Assembly (NCBI GenBank): GCA_965220185.1
Contig: OZ244807.1
Location: 620,001 to 684,000 of the forward strand
Source: Azotimanducus sp965220185
GTDB lineage: Bacteria > Pseudomonadota > Gammaproteobacteria > Pseudomonadales > Azotimanducaceae
Direction: 5' to 3'
DNA length: 64,000 bases
Shown here: piece after piece, positions 39,301 to 46,519 of the stretch
How the letters are laid out: every line of letters starts with the position of its first letter
Numbering within the stretch: the first letter of the stretch is position 1
Translations under genes and position numbers: made by a program
Notes under the pieces: generated by a model
What the model saw: only the letters and a program-made list of their open reading frames with translations
What the model was told of the DNA's origin: nothing
Databases searched by the model: none

Positions 39301-39533
39301 TTCAAAGCGTCGGCATCACCGTCAAGGTGGCTGACGATCCTAATGATGGGGATAATGTCATTTCCACACAGCCTCCGGGCAGCAACAAAGTGCCCGGCCT
39401 CAAGGACGATGCGGGTGAAACTCACGCAGACGACACTGATGACGCAGACGGGGGTGACGATGACGAAGATGGCGGGACGCCACCACCCATGGACACCATG
39501 ACGATGTCCACTTTGGATGACGGCCTCTTCTAG
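33309..39533 (+). CDS. Giant cadherin-like repeat adhesin, 5'-truncated
   Basis: From the first possible start (GTG 33309) 2074 residues are encoded. The frame is open from 33180 and its upstream 43 codons (VEDAATATIKITITGVND) already match the end of a cadherin-like repeat, so the true N-terminus is missing. Tandem repeats of about 100 residues end in V-x-N-V-N-E-A-P-type calcium-binding linkers in the first half. Later domains are dystroglycan-type cadherin-like (YSWNVDEEKSYRIDVTDLF). The C-terminus is an Asp-rich tail ending LDDGLF, possibly a type I secretion signal (inference). No signal peptide, LPxTG or RTX block is seen. It abuts the integrase with an abrupt base-composition change near 33183 and is followed by a strong terminator. 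Confidence 0.75.
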   Translation: MPENSEDAVPGAAGHVLGLITLDDIDASDEPAAANVTVDDDRFQVIDYPADDPRPWLTLKPGVMLDFEAENADGDPTIDLKLTVTDGNGGSASTTVTVTVEDVNEAPSAPALDAADGALTVAENDEAGGNIGTLSSSDPEGGKVTFSVDDPHFEIETLGDTAVLKYKAGAGIDYEGEKVVDGKLTIMLTATDGDGLVSEAKPVEITVTNVNEAPEIKVAGAGDADSTAGGITASFTQPENTDDAVPGAAGAVLGLITLSDPDAGDTHTVTVDDDRFQVIDHAGAKWLTLKAGQSLDFEEAASIDLTLTVTDAGGLTGTAEVTIAVTNVNEAPMIEVVDSTTPDGMPARSNIPENEAGVPVGEIKVSDEDAADQELGKDDITLSGAGAMYFEVSADADGGLWLKLKDGVSLNFEETPSVTVEVTVADNEGLKVSDTVTVTVGNINEPPGISVDGAMIAENKTGKVGTVTVTDNEEMRDITLDVEDIRVVGRDDFEVVETASGDYELRLTKALDFESDAVMKEDDFTGYVEVVLEIKDEGLAGSDPITTTETIRVTITNEDEAPTISVMDGETPDSRPAVSVIDENSNADGDVPVGLITASDPEDGDFTAEDIMITGADAESFTVKADDEGMLWLMLKQGASADHEADEGSLTATLTVDDGTNAPASTTFMLTIENVNEAPIAFGTAKLFVDHDKDPKTPDEPEGDLPPTYSWNVDEEKSYRIDVTDLFKDEDGDTLFDYSIKGEKPEWLELAEERVDGRSIITLGGEPEPKDRAGYWEVELVATDQGGASGSFPLKIIADDGNDRITGITFANADGEDSGFFEADVDENVESGVFIGTFSAADPDDPRHANGMTTWKVEGDDRFEIDKMTGRLSLSTGKRLDHEAEGGIVLTVTAVDGGDPESTMTRVFTVNVVDRNDAPKAGLIGNWWVTVDEDLDTGAEKGDADFIEKGSWLSFSLETWMRNADGTVARDARPAFTDDDIAGEDTLTYSLVSGPSWLGIDPATGALFNKEGMAATETGIETVRVRATDKAGESAEATFRIAVVVSDRNDSGAFTDNDSPDIKADERDIPENAKAGTVVATFTVTDNDLPVGAIHPWGRLSVSIQTDAQGDSLDQAPGILADMNPSNDLFTLHRTGTSGDTASYEVRLTKLGADRLNADEVGGVAVDEVTLTIRAADGSFAGGLDTISAPSQGADITTVSFKIDDVNEPPSYMPDDPTDSSELTGANTKASPLTFTVEQQQDPEDPARIYLNLTKLFGDPDRNHDDEDISFTARLSQTPWLKFASFWNEDERRMQSGPQEWGHIRYGRDEAQGGTGANEDISWLSGATDPDEGDIVLIIDVDRDGSDLVQGTARPDPAEIAQDADGLITITATDDDNASSATEIVVAVKDENLPARGDGVSVSDKTPAQGQRLTIQFNEEVDPDFTGSEAVAGNPVLVVYTWTNAGADGAGTDVVQESIDNSGYLVKPTDVGDMLKATVRYYELYDDPDTAAVGFDLVLSASDDDALAALDDTSGAVRDRPDAATGTFSVTTSASELAITLNGHKDADGLDGVTLTHAWEFSSNGVGGWQVFADSDASTPYTTAIGEAQQNTYVRLVVTYEDGGGFNERLVSQPVKVGAIDTKVAPKINDGTSGAAIPAGRILRLDELDATKVDKGTITVEWIAGGKTVHTGETYTVKAADRGSINVKVTTRDENGGLVSIVESQPRTLVAQATPNSPPVVDPDASKTFDLGAAPDKDGVFKSLSGTIDLASLFNDIEGIGSYAFGAPTGGEFGADLIAAGVPLDLYADLNDDNSDQILVVNEATGAIEYRSTQAQDHGGDVGDGAGNFITMQLTATDEGRQTASTNVMLRIDAAATGIKVDTIDAMAAATDKPYALMANAAGYADSATALTEEITVKADDKGVQTNPQVAAMIDVQDDNMGKHKYGQYDFKVVGDWAGVFEVVRDEADGSKATLRLATGAKLDFEAIKGPLDDDGNKSIVVHVEATPVDMANSGFKVQSVGITVKVADDPNDGDNVISTQPPGSNKVPGLKDDAGETHADDTDDADGGDDDEDGGTPPPMDTMTMSTLDDGLF

Positions 39534-39560
39534 ACGAGGGGAAGAGGTCGCCAACGGGCT

Positions 39561-39582
39561 GGCGCTCCATGGATGGAGCGCC
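39561..39582. repeat. 22-bp perfect palindrome after the adhesin
   Basis: GGCGCTCCAT-GG-ATGGAGCGCC lies 27 bases after the adhesin stop and 14 before the terminator stem. It may add to termination or stabilise the mRNA end. Confidence 0.6.
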
Positions 39583-39596
39583 GCACCGTCCACTTG

Positions 39597-39625
39597 AATG
39601 CCCCGCTCGCGCGGGGCATTTATTT
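39597..39625 (+). terminator. Rho-independent terminator of the adhesin gene
   Basis: A ten-base stem, AATGCCCCGC with GCGGGGCATT, with loop TCGC is followed by TATTT. Confidence 0.85.
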
Positions 39626-39835
39626 GCTACCTACAAGCCGATTCAATGAACAACAACATAATTGACCACAAGGACACTCAACGACGCCATAACCCTTCGC
39701 CTTCCGTGGGCATCCGTTCATCAGGAATTCCCTTTGGCTTTGCCCTCAAACTGTCTAAACGACCCCGACCACTTCACTTCCGCCAGCGCTTGTGTTTTGG
39801 TTATTTTTCGGAGCATCCGCTTAACTTGCTCAGCC

Positions 39836-39946
39836 CTATTGCGGGGACGCTTTCCAGCCCGCCTCCAACCAGCCTTTTTCACCGAGGACATGTGCCGCCA
39901 AATTGATTTGACGCGGTGAGAATCGCTTTTTGCGATCGTTCCAGCC
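39836..39946 (-). pseudogene. Stranded C-terminal tail of darG beyond a nonsense codon
   Basis: Directly after the TAA stop of darG, in the same frame, the sequence reads GWNDRKKRFSPRQINL ... LGEKGWL before TAG at 39836-39838. This matches the usual DarG end (W-N-x-R-K-x-x-F ... GWL, from memory of the family). With it the gene would encode 353 residues, close to normal DarG length. Confidence 0.7.
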
Positions 39947-40897
39947 TTAGACCGATTCGACGAGACCCTTTGCTGTCGCTGGCTTGTCGTGCGCGATAAC
40001 CCAATGCACAGTGGCAAGCAACTCTAGGCCGAAAGCCGATTCGAACCCTTCAACCAAGTTCGCCACCCTGTCGAACCGCTCCCTGGTCTCGCAGCATCCT
40101 TCGAGAACCCTATTGGCATCGCCAACAGCGCCGGGCACCAGTTCCAGACGTTTGTCCGGGTTCTCGCCACCATCGCCGAATCCCGATATGAAGTGCCCTT
40201 CGACCGTATTGAGAACATGGCGAAGATTCTTGGCGTATGGGCCGTAAGGCCCTTTGGCGTATTGGAGCTTCAGCTTCTCACCGGACGCCTGCATGAAATA
40301 CATCAGCTTATGAGCTTCCAAGAGCGTCACGAACGGATCGAGCAAACCACGAACATACCTGTCCATTAGCCCGATCAGGGCGGCGCGGCCGGGTGTCATG
40401 CCCGGAACTTCACGACTTGGTGTGATTCGCTCCCCTGCCTCGGCCTCTCTCGGTTCGAATACGACCGCTTCAAGATGATTGAACCCTGACAACGCCCGCT
40501 CAATCCGTGGGCGCACGCCGCTCCAGTCGAGTCCGCCAAGACCGCTTCCTAGGGACGGGATGGCGACCGAGCGAATATCTCGCTCGCGAATCACTTCCAC
40601 TAGGCTCGCCAAGCCCGCGTCAATGTCTTCTATCCGGCTGTTTCCGCGCCAGTGCCGCTTCGTTGGAAAGTTGATAATGTAGCGGGGATTCGCAAGTGCG
40701 CCGGTCTCAAATACAAACAGTCGGCCTGGCTCGACTTCGCCGCGCTTGCAGGCTTCGGCGTACGCGAGGAAGTTCTCAGGGTATGCTTTCTTGAATTGAA
40801 GCGCGATTCCCCGCCCCATGACACCGACACAGTTGACTGTGTTTACCAGTGCCTCGGTGTCTTCGGCGAGGATGTCGCCCGTCGTGAAGCGAATCAT
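39947..40897 (-). CDS. darG: DarG-type macrodomain antitoxin, truncated by an in-frame stop
   Basis: This 316-residue protein has an N-terminal macrodomain (residues 1-150): FTTGDILAEDTEALVNTVNCVGVMGRGIALQFKKAYP and the loop SLGSGLGGLDW. The C-terminal DarG-specific region starts near 165 (RAALIGLMDRYVRGLLDPFVTLLEAHKLMYFMQ). DarG removes ADP-ribose from DNA placed there by DarT and also binds the toxin. The macrodomain is intact. The frame ends with TAA, yet family-like sequence continues in frame for 35 more codons, so the tail has been lost by a point mutation. The partner darT, 19 bases upstream, is disrupted. Confidence 0.88.
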   Translation of the reverse strand: MIRFTTGDILAEDTEALVNTVNCVGVMGRGIALQFKKAYPENFLAYAEACKRGEVEPGRLFVFETGALANPRYIINFPTKRHWRGNSRIEDIDAGLASLVEVIRERDIRSVAIPSLGSGLGGLDWSGVRPRIERALSGFNHLEAVVFEPREAEAGERITPSREVPGMTPGRAALIGLMDRYVRGLLDPFVTLLEAHKLMYFMQASGEKLKLQYAKGPYGPYAKNLRHVLNTVEGHFISGFGDGGENPDKRLELVPGAVGDANRVLEGCCETRERFDRVANLVEGFESAFGLELLATVHWVIAHDKPATAKGLVESV

Positions 40898-40916
40898 GGG
40901 TACCCGACTCTCTACG

Positions 40917-41209
40917 TCAACAATACCACTGTGGCTTACGTTCCATCACAGGCTGATGTCTGCTCGTCCGAACTGCGTATTGTGTTTTGTGTTCGGTGCC
41001 AGCGGAACGCAGGCCGATTAGCTGAATCAATGTCCAAGGAAAATAGCGTTCAACCAGAAATTCAGCCTGCTTCTCTTCCTTGCAGCGCTGCCAATCTCTC
41101 GCCCGCACCGCGTGCCAGTCGATTTCTTCCAGATGCTCCCCTCGATGATCGATGACAGGCGGTCCACATGAACAATATGATAAATCTTCAGATTGGAGGG
41201 CAGCGACAT
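40917..41209 (-). pseudogene. darT: darT toxin remnant (internal deletion plus frameshift)
   Basis: The N-terminal frame from ATG 41209 reads MSLPSNLKIYHIVHVDRLSS, matching the DarT start (IYHITHVDNL). After about 25 codons the homologous sequence jumps, one frame over, to the C-terminal DarT segment (EIDWHAVRARDWQRCKEEKQ, AEFLVERYFPWTLIQLIGLRS, ending QWYC). The intervening roughly 110 residues, which in DarT contain most of the NAD+-binding and catalytic part including the catalytic Glu, are absent. The toxin must be inactive. It sits in the normal darTG order. Confidence 0.8.
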
Positions 41210-41276
41210 GCTCGTCCTACGGTGCTAGGTGTCTGCTTATTTTCTGCAACGAAGGAATTCTGCTATTTTGTTGTTT

Positions 41277-41364
41277 TGGTGCCGAGGAGAGGACTTGAAC
41301 CTCCACGGGGTTACCCCCACTAGCACCTGAAGCTAGCGTGTCTGCCTAATTTCACCACCTCGGC
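41277..41364 (-). tRNA. tRNA-Leu (anticodon CAG)
   Basis: The minus strand folds as a class II tRNA. Acceptor stem GCCGAGG pairs with CCTCGGC, the D-loop follows GTGAAATTAGGCAGAC, anticodon arm CTAGC-TTCAGGT-GCTAG gives CAG, a long variable arm (GGGGGTAACCCC) follows, and the T-arm reads GGTTCAAGTCC. CCA is encoded (41277-41279). It lies 37 bases downstream of the DUF4153 gene. Confidence 0.95.
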
Positions 41365-41401
41365 GTAGTTTTCTCTCTTGGCTGCGAGATTGGGCGTCAG
41401 T

Positions 41402-43087
41402 CTACCGGAATTCCAATAGGTGTTCACCGATGCGTAAATCCTTGTAGGGGTGCGCTGGCATCTGCGCTTCAACTTCGCCGCTATGCGGGTCGGCAAGTAG
41501 GCTTCGTGCTGTTTCCGGCTCAAGCGGTGCCCAACCGCACTGCTGCCATTCGTCCATCACTTGAGTCCAGCACATTGCACTAGCGAATTCGTCGCGCCCC
41601 CGAATGGACACGAATTCGTGGTTCTCATCATCGTCGAGGTGGGCGCGAATAAGCATCACGGGTAGTCTTTCATCCTGTTCCTTGAGTGCGATCAAAAGCG
41701 AAGTGGGTACTTCGAATGCGTCTGGCCGTTTGACGATTCCGCTCATTTCTTCAGGCGTCCAGCCTTTCACGAGACGCGGAGTGTCCTCCATACGCTGCAA
41801 AATAGTTGGGTCATGCGCTTGCAAGGCGTCCAGCCTCTCATGCCCGGGTTTTCCGAGCCGCTGACGAACATACTCGAGGTCGATCGCGTCAACAGCGCCC
41901 GACTCGAAGCGAGAGAACAAGCTCCACGCCGAGATCGCTCGAAAGTCGAGCAGTGGCGAGGCAGTCAGCAGCAAGGACACGAGTACCACCCACGACATGT
42001 GGCGATTAATGTCCCGCAGTTTTTGATACCAGTCCGTTCGCTGCCGGGCGATGATGTAGGCGTAGCCGATGGAAAAACACGCCATGAGCACCACCACGAG
42101 CATCGCCCACAGGCGGTCGATGCTCCAGCCATATTGCCCGACTCTGAGCAGAAGTCCGTAGCAGGCCAGGGCGCTGACGATAGGCAGCAGCGCAACGGCG
42201 ACCGTGAGGGCGAGATGCGGCCAACGCGCATAGGGGAGATGCGCGCCGGTCTGGTAGACGGCATTGACAAAGAACAGCCCAAGCAGATTAGTGGCTATGA
42301 GGATGAGCGTACCGCGGTCGGTATCCCACAGAGGTGCGAGGCCGACGAATGGCAAGGTGACCAGGAAGCTTGTCAGCAGCAGCATGAGGATCGGCAGCAG
42401 CAGCCAGGTCAGCCGCATGAGCAACGTCGCCACGCTGTCGATGATCGAGGTGGCTGCGCGGAAGCTATGCAAACCAAACGCAAAAGAAGCGCCGAGCACT
42501 GGGGCCATGAACCAGCCCTCTGCGAATAGTTCTTTGAAGAAATCAATACCGATGGCGGCAAACAGCGATTCCCACAGGAACAGCACCAGCCGCACGCCAA
42601 GCATTAACGCCAAAGAGAAGCCGACTGTGAGGAAATTGCGCCACGAGAGGGTGAAGAACACTTCGTAGGAGGCGGCGGAGCGCTCAATCCTCGGCTGCAA
42701 GTGGATCAAGGCTACAAACACCGCCACGAGCATGGTTATCAAAAAGCTAGCGGCGAGAAAGCCCGAGTCGTATTCTTCGCCGGGTGTTGCTTGCCAGCCC
42801 GAGTAGGCTGCTAAGAGCGCCAGTAACAGGGCGAAACCGCTCACGAAGGCCGCTGCACGCTTGATGTATTCGCGTGTGAAGCTGAGCAGGAAAGCGGTCG
42901 GCCACATCAGCACTAGCAGCCACATCGGAAATGCGATGTGCAAGCGTTCGCTGAACCACGCATTGTTCTCGGCAAGAATATAGACCAACAGACCTTGCAC
43001 GGTGCCGACAATCAGGTGTGTCTGGCGCTCAGGTAGCCTACGCAGCGCAGCGACTAGGCTGAAATGTGTTTGTGGCGTCTCGCTCAT
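41402..43087 (-). CDS. DUF4153 family membrane protein
   Basis: The product has 561 residues. Residues about 20-400 hold about ten to eleven membrane segments (for example LIVGTVQGLLVYILAE, FPMWLLVLMWPTAFLLSF, LLLPILMLLLTSFLVTL). The soluble C-terminal domain of about 160 residues includes HDPTILQRMEDTPRLV and FVSIRGRDEFASAMCW. The pattern fits DUF4153, of unknown function. It begins 21 bases after the YhaN-like gene and is last in a four-gene unit. Confidence 0.8.
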   Translation of the reverse strand: MSETPQTHFSLVAALRRLPERQTHLIVGTVQGLLVYILAENNAWFSERLHIAFPMWLLVLMWPTAFLLSFTREYIKRAAAFVSGFALLLALLAAYSGWQATPGEEYDSGFLAASFLITMLVAVFVALIHLQPRIERSAASYEVFFTLSWRNFLTVGFSLALMLGVRLVLFLWESLFAAIGIDFFKELFAEGWFMAPVLGASFAFGLHSFRAATSIIDSVATLLMRLTWLLLPILMLLLTSFLVTLPFVGLAPLWDTDRGTLILIATNLLGLFFVNAVYQTGAHLPYARWPHLALTVAVALLPIVSALACYGLLLRVGQYGWSIDRLWAMLVVVLMACFSIGYAYIIARQRTDWYQKLRDINRHMSWVVLVSLLLTASPLLDFRAISAWSLFSRFESGAVDAIDLEYVRQRLGKPGHERLDALQAHDPTILQRMEDTPRLVKGWTPEEMSGIVKRPDAFEVPTSLLIALKEQDERLPVMLIRAHLDDDENHEFVSIRGRDEFASAMCWTQVMDEWQQCGWAPLEPETARSLLADPHSGEVEAQMPAHPYKDLRIGEHLLEFR

Positions 43088-43108
43088 TGTGACGGTCCTC
43101 CGTTGGTT

Positions 43109-46100
43109 TTACTCCAAACCTGCTTCCAACCAGTCGAGACATTGGCCGACATCGCCGAGGATGGTGCGATCTTCGGCGCCGAGAACCTGCATCACATGCG
43201 AGAAGCGTTCCTCGGGCGACAATCGCGGGCGGCGATCAATAAATCCGTTCGACTCCAACCAGTCGTCGAGCGCCTCTCGCGTTTTTGCGCGAAAGCCTTT
43301 TAGCTTGCCTTCTTGAAGTGCGTGCGAGAAGCGTTGGGGATCGCCGTCAACCTCGCTCGAAGTGAGCAGCGAGCGAGCTTCAGGCAGGAACGTGCCACTG
43401 ATGAATCCTGACGCCTCCATGTCAGCGATGCCGAGTGTGCGACCCCGTCCCTGTCGCCACGCCGAGACCCAAGTCCTCGCCGTGCGGCATCGAGTGTGGA
43501 GACGCGCTTCGGCTTCGCCAGCGCTCGACGGCGCGTGCTCGAGCAGGGATTCGAGCTGCCCGACGGTCGAAATGCGGTGTACGTCAATCAATCGGTGAAG
43601 CCCATCGAGATCATCGCGCAGCAGATGGAACAGATGAATCTCGCCGGCGTTCCTGTTCGGATCGATGCCCGGCACGGCGAGCGCTTCTGAATAGTCTTCT
43701 GGGCTGCCTTGGGGCTTGGGCGTTGCCGGTCGCGGCGGGAGCGGGAATCCGTGCGACCGTTCGCTTCTTGTGCCGTCGCGCTCTGCGAGTAAATCAATGC
43801 AGTTCAGCGCTTTGCCGATCGCAGCTTCCCAGAGTGCGCGTTCGCCCTGTCTCGCCGAAAGATAGACGATCTGCGTGCCGGTTGAACGTGCAAGCGTCTC
43901 CAAGGTTCTGGCGACTTCCATGAAGCGCTGCTCGTCGCTGGTCGTCAAGGCTTCGTCGAGGAACATCGGCAGGTTGAGCGCGCCTGCTTGCCGGTGGCGC
44001 ACCCACGCCATGCGCACTGCGAGCAAGGCTTGCATGCGCGTTCCAGTCGAGAGTTGATCGAGTTCGCGTCGGGCGCTCTGGCGCGCGTCAAATGCTTCGA
44101 ACACGCCGTCATCGCTCAGCTTGAGGCTGAATTCATGCGCTGTGACTGTGCGAAAAAGACGTTTGGCTTCCTGCAGCACTTGCGGCTCGTGCTCGCTCGT
44201 GTAGGCCAATTCGACATCGTCGAGCAGGATGTCGGTGGCATCCGAGATCAGTTGCTGGTCGCGTTTTTCTTCCAAATCTGCAAGGCGCTCTTTGACTCGT
44301 GTCGCCGCTGACTGAACTTTGCTGCCCGTTTCTGCTTGCTTGATGCGTGTATTGATCTGCGTGCGTTCTTCAATGAGTGTTTCGAGCTTCTCAGCAATGC
44401 TCCGGTGTTCATCGAGTAGTGCGGCGAGCTGATCGGTGTTCTCGCTGGCCGCCAGTTCGATCAGGTCGTCCGCACCTTCGAGTGCTCGTCGATCTTGGGC
44501 TTCGAGTATGTTGGCCGCTTCGAATTGCTTCCTCGCCGCTGCCCAGCTGTCGCGCTGCTCAAGCCTGCGAGAAAACTCATCGTAGTCGCCGTCCTCAACG
44601 CCGACCCGTTGGTAGAGGGTGCTCCGCTCAGTCTCCCGCTGGCTGATGTCGGCTTCGAGCCTTTGCAAGTCCCGTTGCGCATCATCACGCGTTTGCGCAG
44701 CCTCCTTCGCCGACTTCAAGCGCTCCTGAAATTTGTCCACTTCCGCTGCCAGCATATCGGTGTCGTTCGAGGCCTCGATCCGCCAAGCGCGAAGCAAGTC
44801 CGAGGCCTCTTGGGCCATCGTACTCATCAGTGCTTTCGATCGCTCAATGTCCGCCTTGGACTCGGCAAGAGACAGCTTCGCATCGTCCCAGTCCTTGGCA
44901 AGACGAATGAAGCGATCAAGCTCAGTGAGCGGCAGCGCTGGGTCGAACCCAATCTCTTCTGCAAGCTGCGTACGCTCGGTCTCTTTCTCCTGCAAAGCTT
45001 GTTGCGCTTTCTCAAGTTGCAATCGCAGCTTGCCGCCGCCTGCGGCGAGGCTTCGCTTTGCGATGAACTTGGCGAGTTCGATATCGAGCGATTTGAGCGC
45101 GTCGAGGACCTTGTGTGTGTCCCAATCTGGAACGTTCAGGCCGGTTTTCTCGAAGCGTTTTTTTGCATCCTGCTGACCGTTCGTATCCTGCTTTGCGCCG
45201 ATTCGCCACCAGGCGATGCCAATGCCGACGAGCGAGACACCGATGCCGACCATGCCGAGGATGGCATCCAATACGCCGATGCCGAGCGATGCGAGCCCAG
45301 CGACAAACGCAAGCGCCAATGGCCATCTCGCTTGGCCGTGAGAGATTCGCGAGTGCGTTGCGTTGAGCCAGTCGCGCAGCGCTTCGACGCCTTGTTCGTG
45401 CTGTCTGATGAGCTCGTCAGCCGGTGCTTCGCCAGCGAGTTCGATTTGGGTCGCGAGCTCCTCCGCTTCAGCCTTGTGCTTCAGGAGCGAAGCCGCGAAA
45501 CCCTCTGCGAGATGCAAGTTCTCGCGGTTCAAACGTGGCATCTCGCCGCCGCCGAGCGCGTCGGAGGCTTCGCTCACACGAGCCGACAGACGAGCCGCTT
45601 CTGTCTCCTGTCGCGCAAGCTGCTCACGTGCTGACTGAAGACTGTTCAGTTTGGTGAGCGCCGCATTGAGATGTGTGTCTGCTTGGGCGATCTCAGCGCT
45701 CGAAAGGCCGAGCGTTTCGAGCATCGCGACTGCATCGGCGCGCGTCCGCTGCTTGACGCGAATTTCAGTCCGGGTCACATCGATTTGATCGTTCAGCGTG
45801 TTGAGCGCGTCCGGGTCAATGCGGATGATCTCTTCCATCCCCGGCGGAAACGCCTCGAGCGCCGCTTCGGAGGTAGTGCGTTGCCTGACCGTGTCCGCAA
45901 GCTGCTGGGCGATTCGAATGTGTTTACAAAGGTCTTCGGCGTGTCGAGCCTGTTCGATTGCACGCCCAATCTCAGGTAGACGGGCCTCTTCGCCCGCGAG
46001 TTGCAGCGCGTCGTTCTCAGTATTCCGAAGAGCTTGGTGCGCATTGCTCAGTTCGTGCGCTTCCTTTGCACCATGTCGCTCGCGCAATTTGATGCGCGCT

Positions 46101-46519
46101 TCGCCAATATCAAAGCCACCACGAAGGTCGCGCATGAGTTCACTCGCGAGTTGCTCGTCCTGGTCATTGGCGACGATGAGGTTCTCCATCGACAGCCAGT
46201 AGCGACCGAGCTCGTCAGCCGAGGGAAGTGCTGGTCGCACGGTGGTTTTGCCATTGTGCTGCCATTCAATGTAGCCGCCGATGCGCGTGACACGCCATGC
46301 ATCTTTGCCATCAACGCCATCGCGGAAGTCGGCGGCGAGCCAGACCGGCGGGTCGTTCCGCTGCGGGTCTCTCAGCAGGTAGCCAAGCGCGCGCACGATG
46401 CTCGACTTGCCGAAGGCATTGGGCGCGGTGACGAGATTCACGCCTTCGGCGAGTCCGCGCAGGACCAAACTCTCCGAAATCCCCGGCAATTGCTCGATGC
46501 GCAGGTGCTCAAGCTTCAT
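43109..46519 (-). CDS. SMC-like AAA ATPase of the YhaN/SbcC type with long C-terminal extension
   Basis: The product has 1136 residues. Walker A is at 31-41 (TAPNAFGKSSI). Long coiled coils are interrupted near residues 400-445 by two hydrophobic segments (WPLALAFVAGLASLGIGVLD, GMVGIGVSLVGIGIAWW), as in YhaN. The ABC signature LSTGTRMQ is near 821, Walker B MFLDEALTTSD near 850, and IVYLSAR follows. About 240 further residues after the ATPase head (including AGEIHLFHLLRDDLDGLHRL and FRAKTREALDDWLES) are not part of a usual head domain. ATG 46519 overlaps the nuclease stop (ATGA). It likely forms a membrane-associated DNA-end-processing complex with the neighbour. Confidence 0.82.
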   Translation of the reverse strand: MKLEHLRIEQLPGISESLVLRGLAEGVNLVTAPNAFGKSSIVRALGYLLRDPQRNDPPVWLAADFRDGVDGKDAWRVTRIGGYIEWQHNGKTTVRPALPSADELGRYWLSMENLIVANDQDEQLASELMRDLRGGFDIGEARIKLRERHGAKEAHELSNAHQALRNTENDALQLAGEEARLPEIGRAIEQARHAEDLCKHIRIAQQLADTVRQRTTSEAALEAFPPGMEEIIRIDPDALNTLNDQIDVTRTEIRVKQRTRADAVAMLETLGLSSAEIAQADTHLNAALTKLNSLQSAREQLARQETEAARLSARVSEASDALGGGEMPRLNRENLHLAEGFAASLLKHKAEAEELATQIELAGEAPADELIRQHEQGVEALRDWLNATHSRISHGQARWPLALAFVAGLASLGIGVLDAILGMVGIGVSLVGIGIAWWRIGAKQDTNGQQDAKKRFEKTGLNVPDWDTHKVLDALKSLDIELAKFIAKRSLAAGGGKLRLQLEKAQQALQEKETERTQLAEEIGFDPALPLTELDRFIRLAKDWDDAKLSLAESKADIERSKALMSTMAQEASDLLRAWRIEASNDTDMLAAEVDKFQERLKSAKEAAQTRDDAQRDLQRLEADISQRETERSTLYQRVGVEDGDYDEFSRRLEQRDSWAAARKQFEAANILEAQDRRALEGADDLIELAASENTDQLAALLDEHRSIAEKLETLIEERTQINTRIKQAETGSKVQSAATRVKERLADLEEKRDQQLISDATDILLDDVELAYTSEHEPQVLQEAKRLFRTVTAHEFSLKLSDDGVFEAFDARQSARRELDQLSTGTRMQALLAVRMAWVRHRQAGALNLPMFLDEALTTSDEQRFMEVARTLETLARSTGTQIVYLSARQGERALWEAAIGKALNCIDLLAERDGTRSERSHGFPLPPRPATPKPQGSPEDYSEALAVPGIDPNRNAGEIHLFHLLRDDLDGLHRLIDVHRISTVGQLESLLEHAPSSAGEAEARLHTRCRTARTWVSAWRQGRGRTLGIADMEASGFISGTFLPEARSLLTSSEVDGDPQRFSHALQEGKLKGFRAKTREALDDWLESNGFIDRRPRLSPEERFSHVMQVLGAEDRTILGDVGQCLDWLEAGLE

